Shown: piece by piece, positions 1-7,468 of the stretch | Position numbering within the stretch: the stretch's first letter is position 1 | Layout of the letters: each line of letters opens with the position of its first letter | Assembly: GCA_003250475.1 (NCBI GenBank) | Contig: QKGI01000037.1 | Location: forward strand, 1-35,840 | Direction: 5' to 3' | DNA length: 35,840 bases | Source of the DNA: Bacteroidota bacterium | GTDB lineage: Bacteria; Bacteroidota; Bacteroidia; Bacteroidales; VadinHA17 | The notes under the pieces: model-generated | Database searches by the model: none | What the model was told of the DNA's origin: nothing | What the model saw: only the letters and a program-made list of their open reading frames with translations | Translations under genes and position numbers: made by a program

Positions 1-40
1 TTCCGTGGTTGCAATCAGCGCAAATCTGTCCACCGTCGAT
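1..40 (-). ncRNA. SAM-II-like riboswitch, 5' part only, cut by the left edge
   Basis: Read on the minus strand, the leader has GTGG (33-30), then GATTTG (26-21), then TTGCAACCACG (14-4). The GTGG and CCAC (8-5) can pair around the loop. This is the order seen in the SAM-II (SAM_alpha) class: a P1 stem enclosing GAUUU and UUGCA, followed by P1 closing. SAM-II elements are known from Alphaproteobacteria and Bacteroidota and lie upstream of methionine and SAM biosynthesis genes. The second stem and the GCUAAA-like pseudoknot partner would lie beyond the left edge, so the call rests on half the motif. Three extra bases (ACA) sit between the P1 strand and GATTTG, a deviation from the alphaproteobacterial form. 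A well-placed promoter directly upstream supports a real leader RNA. The regulated gene is outside the window. Confidence 0.55.
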
Positions 41-47
41 AACGGGG

Positions 48-78
48 CAAAGATAGGGAAAAAGTCTGAAGGTCCAAA
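48..78 (-). promoter_or_regulatory. Bacteroidota housekeeping promoter for the SAM-II-like leader
   Basis: On the minus strand TTTG (78-75) is followed by exactly 19 bases and then TATCTTTG (55-48), a full match to the Bacteroidota consensus TTTG-N19-TAnnTTTG. Transcription would start near position 41 and run off the left edge through the riboswitch-like leader. The -33 box lies inside the degenerate 8-bp repeat tract. Confidence 0.75.
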
Positions 79-174
79 GACTAAGATCTGAAAGTCATGC
101 GGTCATGCAGTCATGCAGTCATGTCGGAGCGAAGCGGAGATCCTCGACCGAAAGGTCGGGACAGTCATGTGGTC
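64..174 (+). repeat. Degenerate 8-bp tandem repeat with hairpin, left copy
   Basis: Units of the forms GTCTGAAG and GTCATGCR run through 64-120. A non-repeat module with GTCGGAGCGAAGCGGAG (123-139) and a short hairpin follows (stem CGACC/GGTCG with GAAA loop, about 147-160). Two more GTC units follow, the last one touching the stop codon of the ABC ATPase gene on the other strand. The same units, in the same order and orientation, form a longer array at 35700-35840. I see no coding sense in it. Confidence 0.8.
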
Positions 175-883
175 TTATTGACGCTCGCCACCGGTCAGGT
201 GCCGGAAGGTCTCCTCAAGGCGGGCGCCGGCCAGGGAGGATATCTCACCTATAGGGCCGTCAGCCACTATGCGGCCGTGGTCAATGATGATCACCCGGCT
301 GCATATGGCCTCCACCTCCTGCATGATATGCGTTGAGAGCATGACGGTCTTTTCCCGTCCTGAGGTTACGTATCTCCACTATCTGGTTGGGGTCGAGTCC
401 TGTTGTGGCCTCATCGAGAATGAGCACCTGCGGGTCATGTATCAGCGCCTGGGCAAGCCCTACGCGCTGCCGGTACCCTTTGGAGAGGGCTCCTATCTTC
501 TTGCCCTGCTCAGGTGTCAGCCCGGTACGTTCAACAACAGAATCAACAGCTTCTTTACGTCTTTTGCCAAGAGAGTATATGTCTGCCACATACTCAAGAT
601 ACTCCCTGACATACATGTCTGCATAAAGCGGATTGTTCTCAGGCAGGTATCCAAGGAGACGCCTCATCTCCCTGGCATCCGGACCGGCAGGGAGCCCGCA
701 TACTGTCACTGTACCCGAATCGGCAGGGAAGAACCCGGTGATGATCTTCATCATGGTCGACTTACCGGCTCCGTTGGGACCGATAAAGCCGACAATCTCA
801 CCTGCGGGTATGGTGAAAGAGACATCATCAAGCGCCTTCTGGGCACCGTAGGTCTTAGTTACATTGGTTGCTATTATGCTCAT
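175..883 (-). pseudogene. GldA/NatA-type ABC transporter ATP-binding protein, frameshifted
   Basis: The N-terminal 170 or so residues are a clear ABC ATPase: Walker A GPNGAGKS (about residues 36-43), a Q-loop region, a signature-like LSKGYRQR, and Walker B plus D-loop ILDEATTGLDPNQ. Just after EIRNL, near 361-369, the frame changes. The original frame stops at 281, while the other frame continues with GREKTVMLSTHIMQEVEAIC, including the switch histidine, and ends at a TAA at 175. Compared with GldA/NatA relatives about four residues are missing at the break, consistent with a net loss of 11 bases. The relatives power export or gliding-associated ABC transporters, but no GldF/GldG-like permease is adjacent. 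If the shift is real, the protein lacks its H-loop and should be inactive. A sequencing or assembly error would look the same. Confidence 0.8.
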
Positions 884-1044
884 TGAAAGATCTGCAATTC
901 TTTGTTACCACATGATTGGTTTTGTGATGCTGCTGAATGGCGTCGTGAGAAACAGCTGACGCTTTTCCCGGATAACCAGGTGTTCTCAGGAGGCAGAAAT
1001 TTCCTGTTATTACCCTGATAATTTACCGGTCTGTAGATCGCAAA

Positions 1045-1887
1045 TCATCCGTACATGAACTGCCCCAGGTTGGCGAATGCGGAGGCGGGGTTGACGCAGC
1101 AAACGGGTATTTTGGAGCTGTTGGCTATGATGTACTGTTCCTTGGCACCGAAAACGAAATCGGCAAAGGTGATATCCTTGGTGGTCATGATGAGAATCAG
1201 GTCGGCCTTCATCTCCTGTGCCACCTCGAGGGTACGCTCACCCATATTGTCTGCCGGAATCTCCTTTATTTCGTATTCAATATTGTTCTGTATCAGCATC
1301 CTCACCGTGTAGTTGAGGTTGAGGTTGGTCTTTTTGGCCAGTGAGTCATCTTTCCTTACGGCCTTAAAAATATGGATCTTAGAGTCAAAATACTTACCCA
1401 TGAAGATAGCCATGGATAGCTTTTCCTTCTCCTCCGAACGGAAGTCGACCGGGAAGACGATGTCATGATATCTCTCATGGTCACTCGGCGGAGCCTGGAC
1501 CACTATATAGGGGACCTTTGACTTGGCAATGACCTTCAGTGCCCAGCTGCCTGTCACCTTCTGCATGCCGCTCATCCCGTGCGTTCCCATAACCACAAGC
1601 GATGCTCCGCGGTCATTAACGAACTCAGGTATCTGCTTGAAGATGGTGCCGCGCTGGACATGGGTCTTCACCCTGACGCCAAAATTGCGTTCTACCTCAT
1701 TTCCCTTTATGGTCATAGCCGCCTGCTTGGCCTTGATACCACCTTCGGTGGTGATCTTTTCGACAATGTGCAGGAGGCAGATATCATTCCGGGTCATCCG
1801 TGATATCTTGATGGCATGCTGTAAAGCATACTCGGTCACAGGGGTAAAATCCCAAGGCACTACAATTATCTTGCTGTCGACTTCCAT
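1045..1887 (-). CDS. Universal stress protein, tandem UspA domains
   Basis: This 280-residue protein has two UspA folds in tandem, about residues 1-145 and 150-280. The first begins KIIVVPWDFTPVTEYAL and carries the nucleotide-binding loop GTHGMSGMQKVTGS. The second begins YHDIVFPVDF and is more diverged, with no comparable glycine loop (it has IMTTKDITFADFVFGAKEQ). Usp proteins are cytoplasmic and respond to starvation and stress; many first-type domains bind ATP. I chose the ATG at 1887 because homology starts immediately after it and a promoter lies 27-58 bases upstream. The longer in-frame reading to 2001 has an unlikely N-terminus and crosses that promoter. The gene stands alone. Confidence 0.9.
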   Translation of the reverse strand: MEVDSKIIVVPWDFTPVTEYALQHAIKISRMTRNDICLLHIVEKITTEGGIKAKQAAMTIKGNEVERNFGVRVKTHVQRGTIFKQIPEFVNDRGASLVVMGTHGMSGMQKVTGSWALKVIAKSKVPYIVVQAPPSDHERYHDIVFPVDFRSEEKEKLSMAIFMGKYFDSKIHIFKAVRKDDSLAKKTNLNLNYTVRMLIQNNIEYEIKEIPADNMGERTLEVAQEMKADLILIMTTKDITFADFVFGAKEQYIIANSSKIPVCCVNPASAFANLGQFMYG

Positions 1888-1914
1888 AATGTTCGCATTT
1901 TCAGTTATAAACAG

Positions 1915-1945
1915 TAAAATTACCTTTTTTACGTAACAATTCAAA
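1915..1945 (-). promoter_or_regulatory. Promoter of the universal stress protein gene
   Basis: On the minus strand TTTG (1945-1942) is followed by 19 bases and then TAATTTTA (1922-1915), which matches TAnnTTTG at seven of eight positions. The start codon at 1887 follows after a short leader. The position rules out the longer upstream start for this gene. Confidence 0.6.
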
Positions 1946-2052
1946 TAATAGAATCTCCATATGGAAACGCACACACCCTGTGAAAAATTGCTTTTGTGCA
2001 CAAAAACGGTGCCATTTGTTAAAACTTAAGCGGGGCGACAGGAACAAAATGC

Positions 2053-2060
2053 TATTTTTG
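2053..2060 (+). promoter_or_regulatory. -7 element upstream of asnS
   Basis: TATTTTTG matches the Bacteroidota -7 consensus TAnnTTTG and lies 24 bases before the asnS ATG. No TTTG is found 19 bases upstream, so this is a half-supported promoter. It would serve the asnS-rpoN-membrane protein operon. Confidence 0.45.
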
Positions 2061-2084
2061 TAGGTGTAATGCTATTATCATTTT

Positions 2085-3473
2085 ATGAAGAGGAAAAGAA
2101 TTAAGGAATTACTGGTTAGTCCTGTTACAGGAGAAAAAGTACTCGTTAAGGGATGGGTCAGGACAAAGAGAGAGATCAAGAATGTGGCTTTTGTTGCGCT
2201 GAATGACGGTTCGACTATAAACAACATACAGGTAGTCATTGATATTAATAAGTTCCCTGCTGATCTTCTGAGGGACATCACCACGGGAGCCAGCCTGGCT
2301 GTCACGGGAGACCTTGAGCCGTCGCAGGGCAAGGGACAGAGTGTTGAGATTCTTGCTTCAGACATTACCCTTTACGGCAAGTGTGACCCTGACAGCTATC
2401 CATTGCAGAAGAAGGGACACTCTATGGAGTTCCTCCGGGAGATAGCTCATCTGCGTTTCCGTACCAACACCTTCGGGGCGGTGATGAGGATAAGGCATGC
2501 CATGTCATTCGCCGTGCACAAGTATTTCAATGACAGGGGATTTTTCTACCTGCATACGCCGATCATTACCGGCAGTGATGCCGAGGGAGCGGGAGAGATG
2601 TTTCATGTCACCACCCTTGATCTGGATGATATACCACGCACAAAAGAGGGCCGGATTGACTATGAACGTGATTTCTTCGGTAAGCCCACCAACCTGACCG
2701 TTTCCGGTCAGCTCGAAGGAGAGCTGGGCGCCCTGGCCCTGGGTGAGATATATACCTTTGGGCCTACCTTCAGGGCCGAAAACTCCAACACACCCCGTCA
2801 TCTTGCAGAGTTCTGGATGATAGAGCCGGAGATGGCCTTCTGGGATATCAATGACAACATGGACCTGGGGGAGGATTTCACCAAGTACCTGATAAGGTAT
2901 GCCCTTGATAACTGCATGGAGGATCTTGAGTTCCTCAACAAGATGATTGACAACAAGCTGATCGAGAGGCTGGAATTTGTTCTTGCCAACAGCTACATGA
3001 GGCTGACCTATACCGAGGCTGTAAAGATACTCGAGGCTGCCGACCGCAAGTGGGAGTATCCGGTGGGCTGGGGACGTGACCTGCAGGCAGAGCATGAGCG
3101 ATACCTTGTGGAGACTCATTTCAGGAGGCCGGTTATTCTGACCGACTATCCTAAAGATATCAAGGCCTTCTATATGAAGCAGAATGATGATGGCAGGACG
3201 GTACGGGGTATGGATGTGCTCTTCCCCGGCATAGGCGAGATCATCGGCGGATCACAGAGAGAGGAGGAGATGGACAAACTCACAGCAAGGATCGGGGAGC
3301 TGAAGCTGCCCCTGAAAGACCTCTGGTGGTATCTTGATACCAGGAGGTTCGGTACGGTGCCCCATTCTGGTTTCGGACTGGGGTTTGAGAGGCTGATACT
3401 ATTCATGACGGGCATGGCCAATATCCGTGATGTGATACCATTCCCGCGGACACCGCGTAATGCTGAGTTTTAG
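2085..3473 (+). CDS. asnS: Asparagine--tRNA ligase
   Basis: A 462-residue class IIb aminoacyl-tRNA synthetase that charges tRNA(Asn) with asparagine. An N-terminal OB-fold anticodon-binding domain (about residues 1-110, [20 protein letters not shown]) precedes the catalytic core. Motif 1 lies around [21 protein letters not shown], motif 2 is [21 protein letters not shown], and motif 3 is [16 protein letters not shown] near the C-terminus. The insertion with many acidic residues and the [15 protein letters not shown] stretch separate it from AspRS. Length is normal for bacterial AsnRS. It is the first gene of an apparent operon with rpoN, which starts 20 bases after its stop. Confidence 0.97.
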   Translation: MKRKRIKELLVSPVTGEKVLVKGWVRTKREIKNVAFVALNDGSTINNIQVVIDINKFPADLLRDITTGASLAVTGDLEPSQGKGQSVEILASDITLYGKCDPDSYPLQKKGHSMEFLREIAHLRFRTNTFGAVMRIRHAMSFAVHKYFNDRGFFYLHTPIITGSDAEGAGEMFHVTTLDLDDIPRTKEGRIDYERDFFGKPTNLTVSGQLEGELGALALGEIYTFGPTFRAENSNTPRHLAEFWMIEPEMAFWDINDNMDLGEDFTKYLIRYALDNCMEDLEFLNKMIDNKLIERLEFVLANSYMRLTYTEAVKILEAADRKWEYPVGWGRDLQAEHERYLVETHFRRPVILTDYPKDIKAFYMKQNDDGRTVRGMDVLFPGIGEIIGGSQREEEMDKLTARIGELKLPLKDLWWYLDTRRFGTVPHSGFGLGFERLILFMTGMANIRDVIPFPRTPRNAEF

Positions 3474-3493
3474 ACTGTTGAATACCAGGCGGT

Positions 3494-4954
3494 ATGCTCG
3501 ACCAGAAATTACAACAGAAGTTACTTCAGAAGCTGTCGCCGCAACAGATACAGATGATCAAGCTGCTGGAGGTGCCAGCCATGCAGCTTGAGCAGCGTAT
3601 CAAAAAGGAGCTTGAAGAGAACCCGGCGCTCGAAGAGGGTCCGGAGGAGGATGATCTGCAGCCCGACGATGATGAGGATATCGACCTGGAGAGGGCAGAA
3701 CGCGAACAGGAAGAGTTTGCCCTCGATGATTATCTCAACGACGAGGATATCCCCGACTACAGGCTGCAGGTGAACAATGTGTCAAAGGATGATGACAGGC
3801 GTGAAGAGATACCCTACGCCTCAGGCTCGTCATTTCATGAGAACCTGATCACCCAGTTCAACCTGCGCACCGACACCGAGAGGGAAGAGACACTCGGCGA
3901 ATACATCATCGGCAACATTGATGACGACGGCTACCTGCGCCGTGAGGTTGAGAATATGGTTGATGACCTGGCTTTCCTGCAGAACATAACTACCGACGAG
4001 AAGGAGCTTAACGCCATACTGGAGATAATACAGGATCTTGAGCCTGCCGGCGTCGGAGCCCGCGACCTGCGCGAATGCCTGCTGCTGCAGATAGGAAGAA
4101 AGGACCAGTCGGTACCGGTGATAGCACTGACCAAAACGATCCTGACAGACTTCTTTGACGAATTCTCAAGACGGCATTACGAAAAGATAATGGCCAGGCT
4201 GATGATCAGCGAGGACCAGATGAAGGAGGTGATAAGCGAGGTGCTGAAGCTCAATCCCAAGCCGGGAGGCGTTGTAAGCGACGGATACAGCAGGTCGGCC
4301 CAGCAGATAATACCCGACTTCATCCTTGAAAGGTCAGACAATGAGCTGGAACTCAGCCTTAATAACAGGAACATCCCGGAACTGAAAGTAAGCAGGGGAT
4401 ACAGCGAGATGCTTGAATCCTATTCCCGCGACAGGAAGACAGGCAAACAAAATCGTGACGCCATCATGTTCGTCAAGCAGAAGCTCGACGCTGCGAAGTG
4501 GTTCATCGATGCCATGAAACAGCGCCAGAACACCCTGTTGCTGACCATGAATGCCATCCTCGAATACCAGAAGGAATATTTCGTCGAGGGTGACGATACC
4601 AAGCTCAGGCCAATGATACTGAAGGATGTGGCGGAGATGACAGGCCTCGACATTTCGACCGTTTCACGGGTAGCCAACAGCAAATATATCCAGACCCACT
4701 TCGGCATATTTCCTCTCAAGTTCTTCTTTTCAGAAGGTATGCAGACCGACGGGGGTGATGAAGTGTCGACAAGAGAGATAAAAAGAATTCTCCAGGAATG
4801 CATTAACAACGAGGAAAAGCGGAGACCACTGACAGACGAGAAGCTTACGGAGATACTCCAGGAGAAGGGATACCAGATAGCACGGCGTACAGTGGCAAAA
4901 TACAGGGAACAGTTGAATATTCCTGTAGCAAGGATGAGGAAGGAGATAAAATGA
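3494..4954 (+). CDS. rpoN: RNA polymerase sigma-54 factor
   Basis: A 486-residue sigma-54. Region I is the glutamine- and leucine-rich N-terminus (about residues 1-50, LLQKLSPQQIQMIKLLEVPA). An acidic region II follows (about 55-80), then the core-binding domain, a helix-turn-helix around LDISTVSRVANSKYIQT, and the RpoN box ARRTVAKYREQLNIP near the C-terminus. It directs RNA polymerase to -24/-12 promoters and needs AAA+ enhancer-binding activators, none of which are in this window. It sits 20 bases after asnS, and its stop overlaps the start of the next gene by four bases, so translation of the two is probably coupled. Confidence 0.97.
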   Translation: MLDQKLQQKLLQKLSPQQIQMIKLLEVPAMQLEQRIKKELEENPALEEGPEEDDLQPDDDEDIDLERAEREQEEFALDDYLNDEDIPDYRLQVNNVSKDDDRREEIPYASGSSFHENLITQFNLRTDTEREETLGEYIIGNIDDDGYLRREVENMVDDLAFLQNITTDEKELNAILEIIQDLEPAGVGARDLRECLLLQIGRKDQSVPVIALTKTILTDFFDEFSRRHYEKIMARLMISEDQMKEVISEVLKLNPKPGGVVSDGYSRSAQQIIPDFILERSDNELELSLNNRNIPELKVSRGYSEMLESYSRDRKTGKQNRDAIMFVKQKLDAAKWFIDAMKQRQNTLLLTMNAILEYQKEYFVEGDDTKLRPMILKDVAEMTGLDISTVSRVANSKYIQTHFGIFPLKFFFSEGMQTDGGDEVSTREIKRILQECINNEEKRRPLTDEKLTEILQEKGYQIARRTVAKYREQLNIPVARMRKEIK

Positions 4955-5586
4955 GCTCCGGTGAAAAAACAAGCCTGAGAAAAGTTGCAACAATACTCTC
5001 GGTGATATTCCACCCGATAATGATTCCGTTATACGGGTTACTCATTATTTACAGCTCCGCCACGCTACTCTCATTCATTCCCGTTCAGCTCAAGAAGATG
5101 ATCTTTGTGCTTGTCGTTACCAACAACCTTATCATACCCCTGGCTCTTGCATCTATCCTTTACGCCAGGGGAGTGATCACCACTTTCAACGCCCGTGACC
5201 GCAACGAGAGAGTCATACTGCTGACGTTCTCTCTGTTAATGTATGCCCTTACAGCCTACCTGATGCTAAGGCTGCAGGTGCCAGGTCTTTTCAGGGCCTA
5301 TTTTATCTCAATAGCTGTCGTCACTCTTATAACGCTGATTATCACAACAGTATACAGGATATCCCTGCATGCAGCAGGCATCGGGGGACTGCTGGTACTT
5401 GTCATCTTCATGATTTTACACTATAACATCAGCATGGTGTGGCAGCTGATCTCAGTGATCATAGCAGGAGGTGCCGTGATGTCGTCAAGGATCTGTCCTG
5501 AAGACCATACACCGGCAGAGGTATGGACAGGCCTTCTTACCGGGGTGGCAGTAATGGCACTTTCATTCTTCGTGTTGCTCAAGTAG
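4951..5586 (+). CDS. Polytopic membrane protein, degenerate PAP2-like
   Basis: This 211-residue protein has about six hydrophobic segments and is mostly membrane. Its motifs resemble those of type 2 phosphatidic acid phosphatases in weakened form: DRNER (about residue 81) where KxxxxxxRP is expected, SLHAAG (about 143) where PSGH is expected, and SRICPEDHTPAE (about 178), which keeps SR-x5-H but has Glu where the family has Asp. The histidine of motif 3 and the arginine are therefore present. Activity on a lipid phosphate is possible but unproven. The start overlaps the rpoN stop (ATGA), so it belongs to that operon. Its last 24 bases overlap the 3' end of the convergent glycosyltransferase gene. 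Confidence 0.7.
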   Translation: MSSGEKTSLRKVATILSVIFHPIMIPLYGLLIIYSSATLLSFIPVQLKKMIFVLVVTNNLIIPLALASILYARGVITTFNARDRNERVILLTFSLLMYALTAYLMLRLQVPGLFRAYFISIAVVTLITLIITTVYRISLHAAGIGGLLVLVIFMILHYNISMVWQLISVIIAGGAVMSSRICPEDHTPAEVWTGLLTGVAVMALSFFVLLK

Positions 5587-6654
5587 GGTATTTACAGCCT
5601 CTTTCAGTAACGGATAGCTTTCAGGCAGCGGCGGAGACCCGTTGCCGGCGGTTCTCCCGTGCAGCGATCCGATCATACTGATATCTTCCTGGCTGACGGT
5701 GATAAAACCATAACGGCCGTTCAGATGTGATCCAATATATTCCTGTTCCGTCTGGCCCGGTGTCGGAACAAGCACAGCGCCTCTCCCCAGTGACAACAGC
5801 TCCATTACCGAGGTATAGCCTGACCTTGCAATTACCATTGTGCTGCCTGTTAAAATGTTTCTCATTGTATCCCGGTCAGCCCCGATAAAATATGTTACGT
5901 TGACATCCTTATCATCAGGTTCACTGACAGGTTCAGCACTAAGGACAATAAGTCTCCTGCCCGGCAGGGCCTGTTTAACCTTACGCAGGAGTAATGAACG
6001 TTGCGGCTCCGGGCCTGACAGGATGAGGCAACACCCTGGTCCTGCCGGAGAGGTGCTGTTGCCTTTCTGCCTGTCGATGCTGAACCGCGATAGCGGTCCC
6101 ATATAGTGAACGTTACAGGTGTGTCTGATGTCATGGGAGAGTCTCCCTGACAGGTTTACAGGGCCGGGATAATCGGGCACCAGGCAGAGATCGAATTTTT
6201 TCATTATCCTGCTGTGCAGCCAGGCTGCCAGCGGTTCCATAAACCGGAGCCCGCGGGGGAATGGTACCCTCAGCTGGTGTGTTATATAAACTGAAAAAAT
6301 ATCCCTGTGGAAGAAACCGAAGCGGTTGTCGGATATTATGACCGATGGCCTGATCTGCCTGGCCAGGGTTCCCAGGGAGTTATGTTCGCGAACGGCGGAC
6401 CATATTATCACCGGCAGTTGCAGGAAGATGCTTATATACTGCGGCAGTAGGCGGGAGTACCTTATGCGTGGGCTGTTGAGCTCAACCAGCCGTGTCCCCG
6501 GCAGCTCCTGCCCGACCATAGGTAGCAGTTGCCGGTCTGCCGCGAAGACCACCGTGCATCCCCGGCTCTGCAGCTCAGCTGCCAGGGGTATCATACGGCC
6601 GGCATGGCCGAAGCCCCAGTTCAGAGGGCTTATAATGATCGTCGGGGAGCTCAT
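5563..6654 (-). CDS. MurG-like glycosyltransferase (GT28-type)
   Basis: A 363-residue GT-B fold protein. The N-terminus has the family loop GFGHAGRMIPLAAEL, equivalent to the MurG GxGGHxxP region. The C-terminal nucleotide-sugar site is ARSGYTSVMELLSLGRGAVL followed by PTPGQTEQEYIG. This resembles the MurG and UDP-glycosyltransferase C-terminal domain, but the protein is not MurG itself: the acceptor half diverges and there is no mur cluster nearby. It probably transfers a sugar to a lipid or envelope acceptor; the substrate cannot be told. It is the last gene of the rbfA operon, starting five bases after the radical SAM gene. Its 3' end overlaps the convergent PAP2-like gene by 24 bases. Confidence 0.85.
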   Translation of the reverse strand: MSSPTIIISPLNWGFGHAGRMIPLAAELQSRGCTVVFAADRQLLPMVGQELPGTRLVELNSPRIRYSRLLPQYISIFLQLPVIIWSAVREHNSLGTLARQIRPSVIISDNRFGFFHRDIFSVYITHQLRVPFPRGLRFMEPLAAWLHSRIMKKFDLCLVPDYPGPVNLSGRLSHDIRHTCNVHYMGPLSRFSIDRQKGNSTSPAGPGCCLILSGPEPQRSLLLRKVKQALPGRRLIVLSAEPVSEPDDKDVNVTYFIGADRDTMRNILTGSTMVIARSGYTSVMELLSLGRGAVLVPTPGQTEQEYIGSHLNGRYGFITVSQEDISMIGSLHGRTAGNGSPPLPESYPLLKEAVNTLLEQHEE

Positions 6655-6659
6655 GGCTG

Positions 6660-7442
6660 TTATCCTGACACCGAGGCATCGATACCAAGCTCTTTCACCC
6701 TGGCAGCTATCGCCCTGAGCTCAGACAGGGGTACCTTCCTGAGGTTGTTCCCAAGAGGTGTGTCACGGTCGATGGTATATATCATCACCGACTGCGGCCC
6801 AAGCTTTTTTAGGGCTGTCAGCCAGGCTGTCAGCTCTTCATCGGTAGTGTTGTCAACAGGCCTGCCGTCACATTCTCCCCTGACGAACAGTGTCTGGATG
6901 ATAAACCTGCCTCCGAACTCCTTAATATTTTCTCCGAACCGGGCCGGATCCATACTGGTATGAGGCTGGTTGAGGAGTTGCACCGTCCCGGGTATGGCTG
7001 AATCGAGCTTGATGATATTCATATCGACTCTCTTCAGAGCCTCTCTGACGCTCCTGCGGTGCAGTGTTGAACCGTTGGAGAGCACTGATACCTTTGCCTC
7101 AGGGAAGAATTCGGTCCTCAGGGCCAGTGAATCATCTATTATGGATGCAAAGTCGGGGTGCAGTGTAGGTTCCCCGTTGCCGGCGTATGTTATGACGTCA
7201 GGAGCCATGCCCCTGCTCTTCATATCTGACAGTTTCTCTCTTAATGCCTCATATACATCTGTACGTGAAGGCATTGCAGACCGCCTGGCGGAAGTGTCAG
7301 TAGTCCATCCGCACTCGCAGTAGATGCAGTTGAACGAGCATACCTTACGGGTCACCGGGAGCAGGTTGATACCGAGTGATATTCCCAGCCTGCGGCTCTG
7401 AACAGGTCCGAAAACTATACTGTCAAACAGGAATGTTGGCAT
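6660..7442 (-). CDS. Radical SAM protein (COG0731-like)
   Basis: A 260-residue radical SAM enzyme. The [4Fe-4S]-binding CxxxCxxC is in VCSFNCIYCECG (about residues 34-45), and the SAM-binding YAGNGEPTLHPDF (about 90-102) is typical of the family. The N-terminus FGPVQSRRLGISLGINLLP is the hallmark of a widespread Bacteroidota and Firmicutes group related to TYW1/MoaA-type proteins. No SPASM domain or extra cysteine cluster is visible. The substrate is unknown. It lies between the amidohydrolase and glycosyltransferase genes in the operon, 26 bases after the former. Confidence 0.9.
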   Translation of the reverse strand: MPTFLFDSIVFGPVQSRRLGISLGINLLPVTRKVCSFNCIYCECGWTTDTSARRSAMPSRTDVYEALREKLSDMKSRGMAPDVITYAGNGEPTLHPDFASIIDDSLALRTEFFPEAKVSVLSNGSTLHRRSVREALKRVDMNIIKLDSAIPGTVQLLNQPHTSMDPARFGENIKEFGGRFIIQTLFVRGECDGRPVDNTTDEELTAWLTALKKLGPQSVMIYTIDRDTPLGNNLRKVPLSELRAIAARVKELGIDASVSG

Positions 7443-7468
7443 TGAATGGCAGGATTAAGAGTACAAAT

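Noticed and set aside
144-160. GAAA-capped hairpin considered as a terminator of the ABC ATPase gene
   Set aside because: The stem is only about 5-7 bp and no T-tract follows on the minus strand; the hairpin belongs to the repeat module.
2505-3119. Minus-strand reading frame of 204 codons inside asnS
   Set aside because: asnS class II motifs run through this stretch on the other strand, so the antisense frame is incidental.
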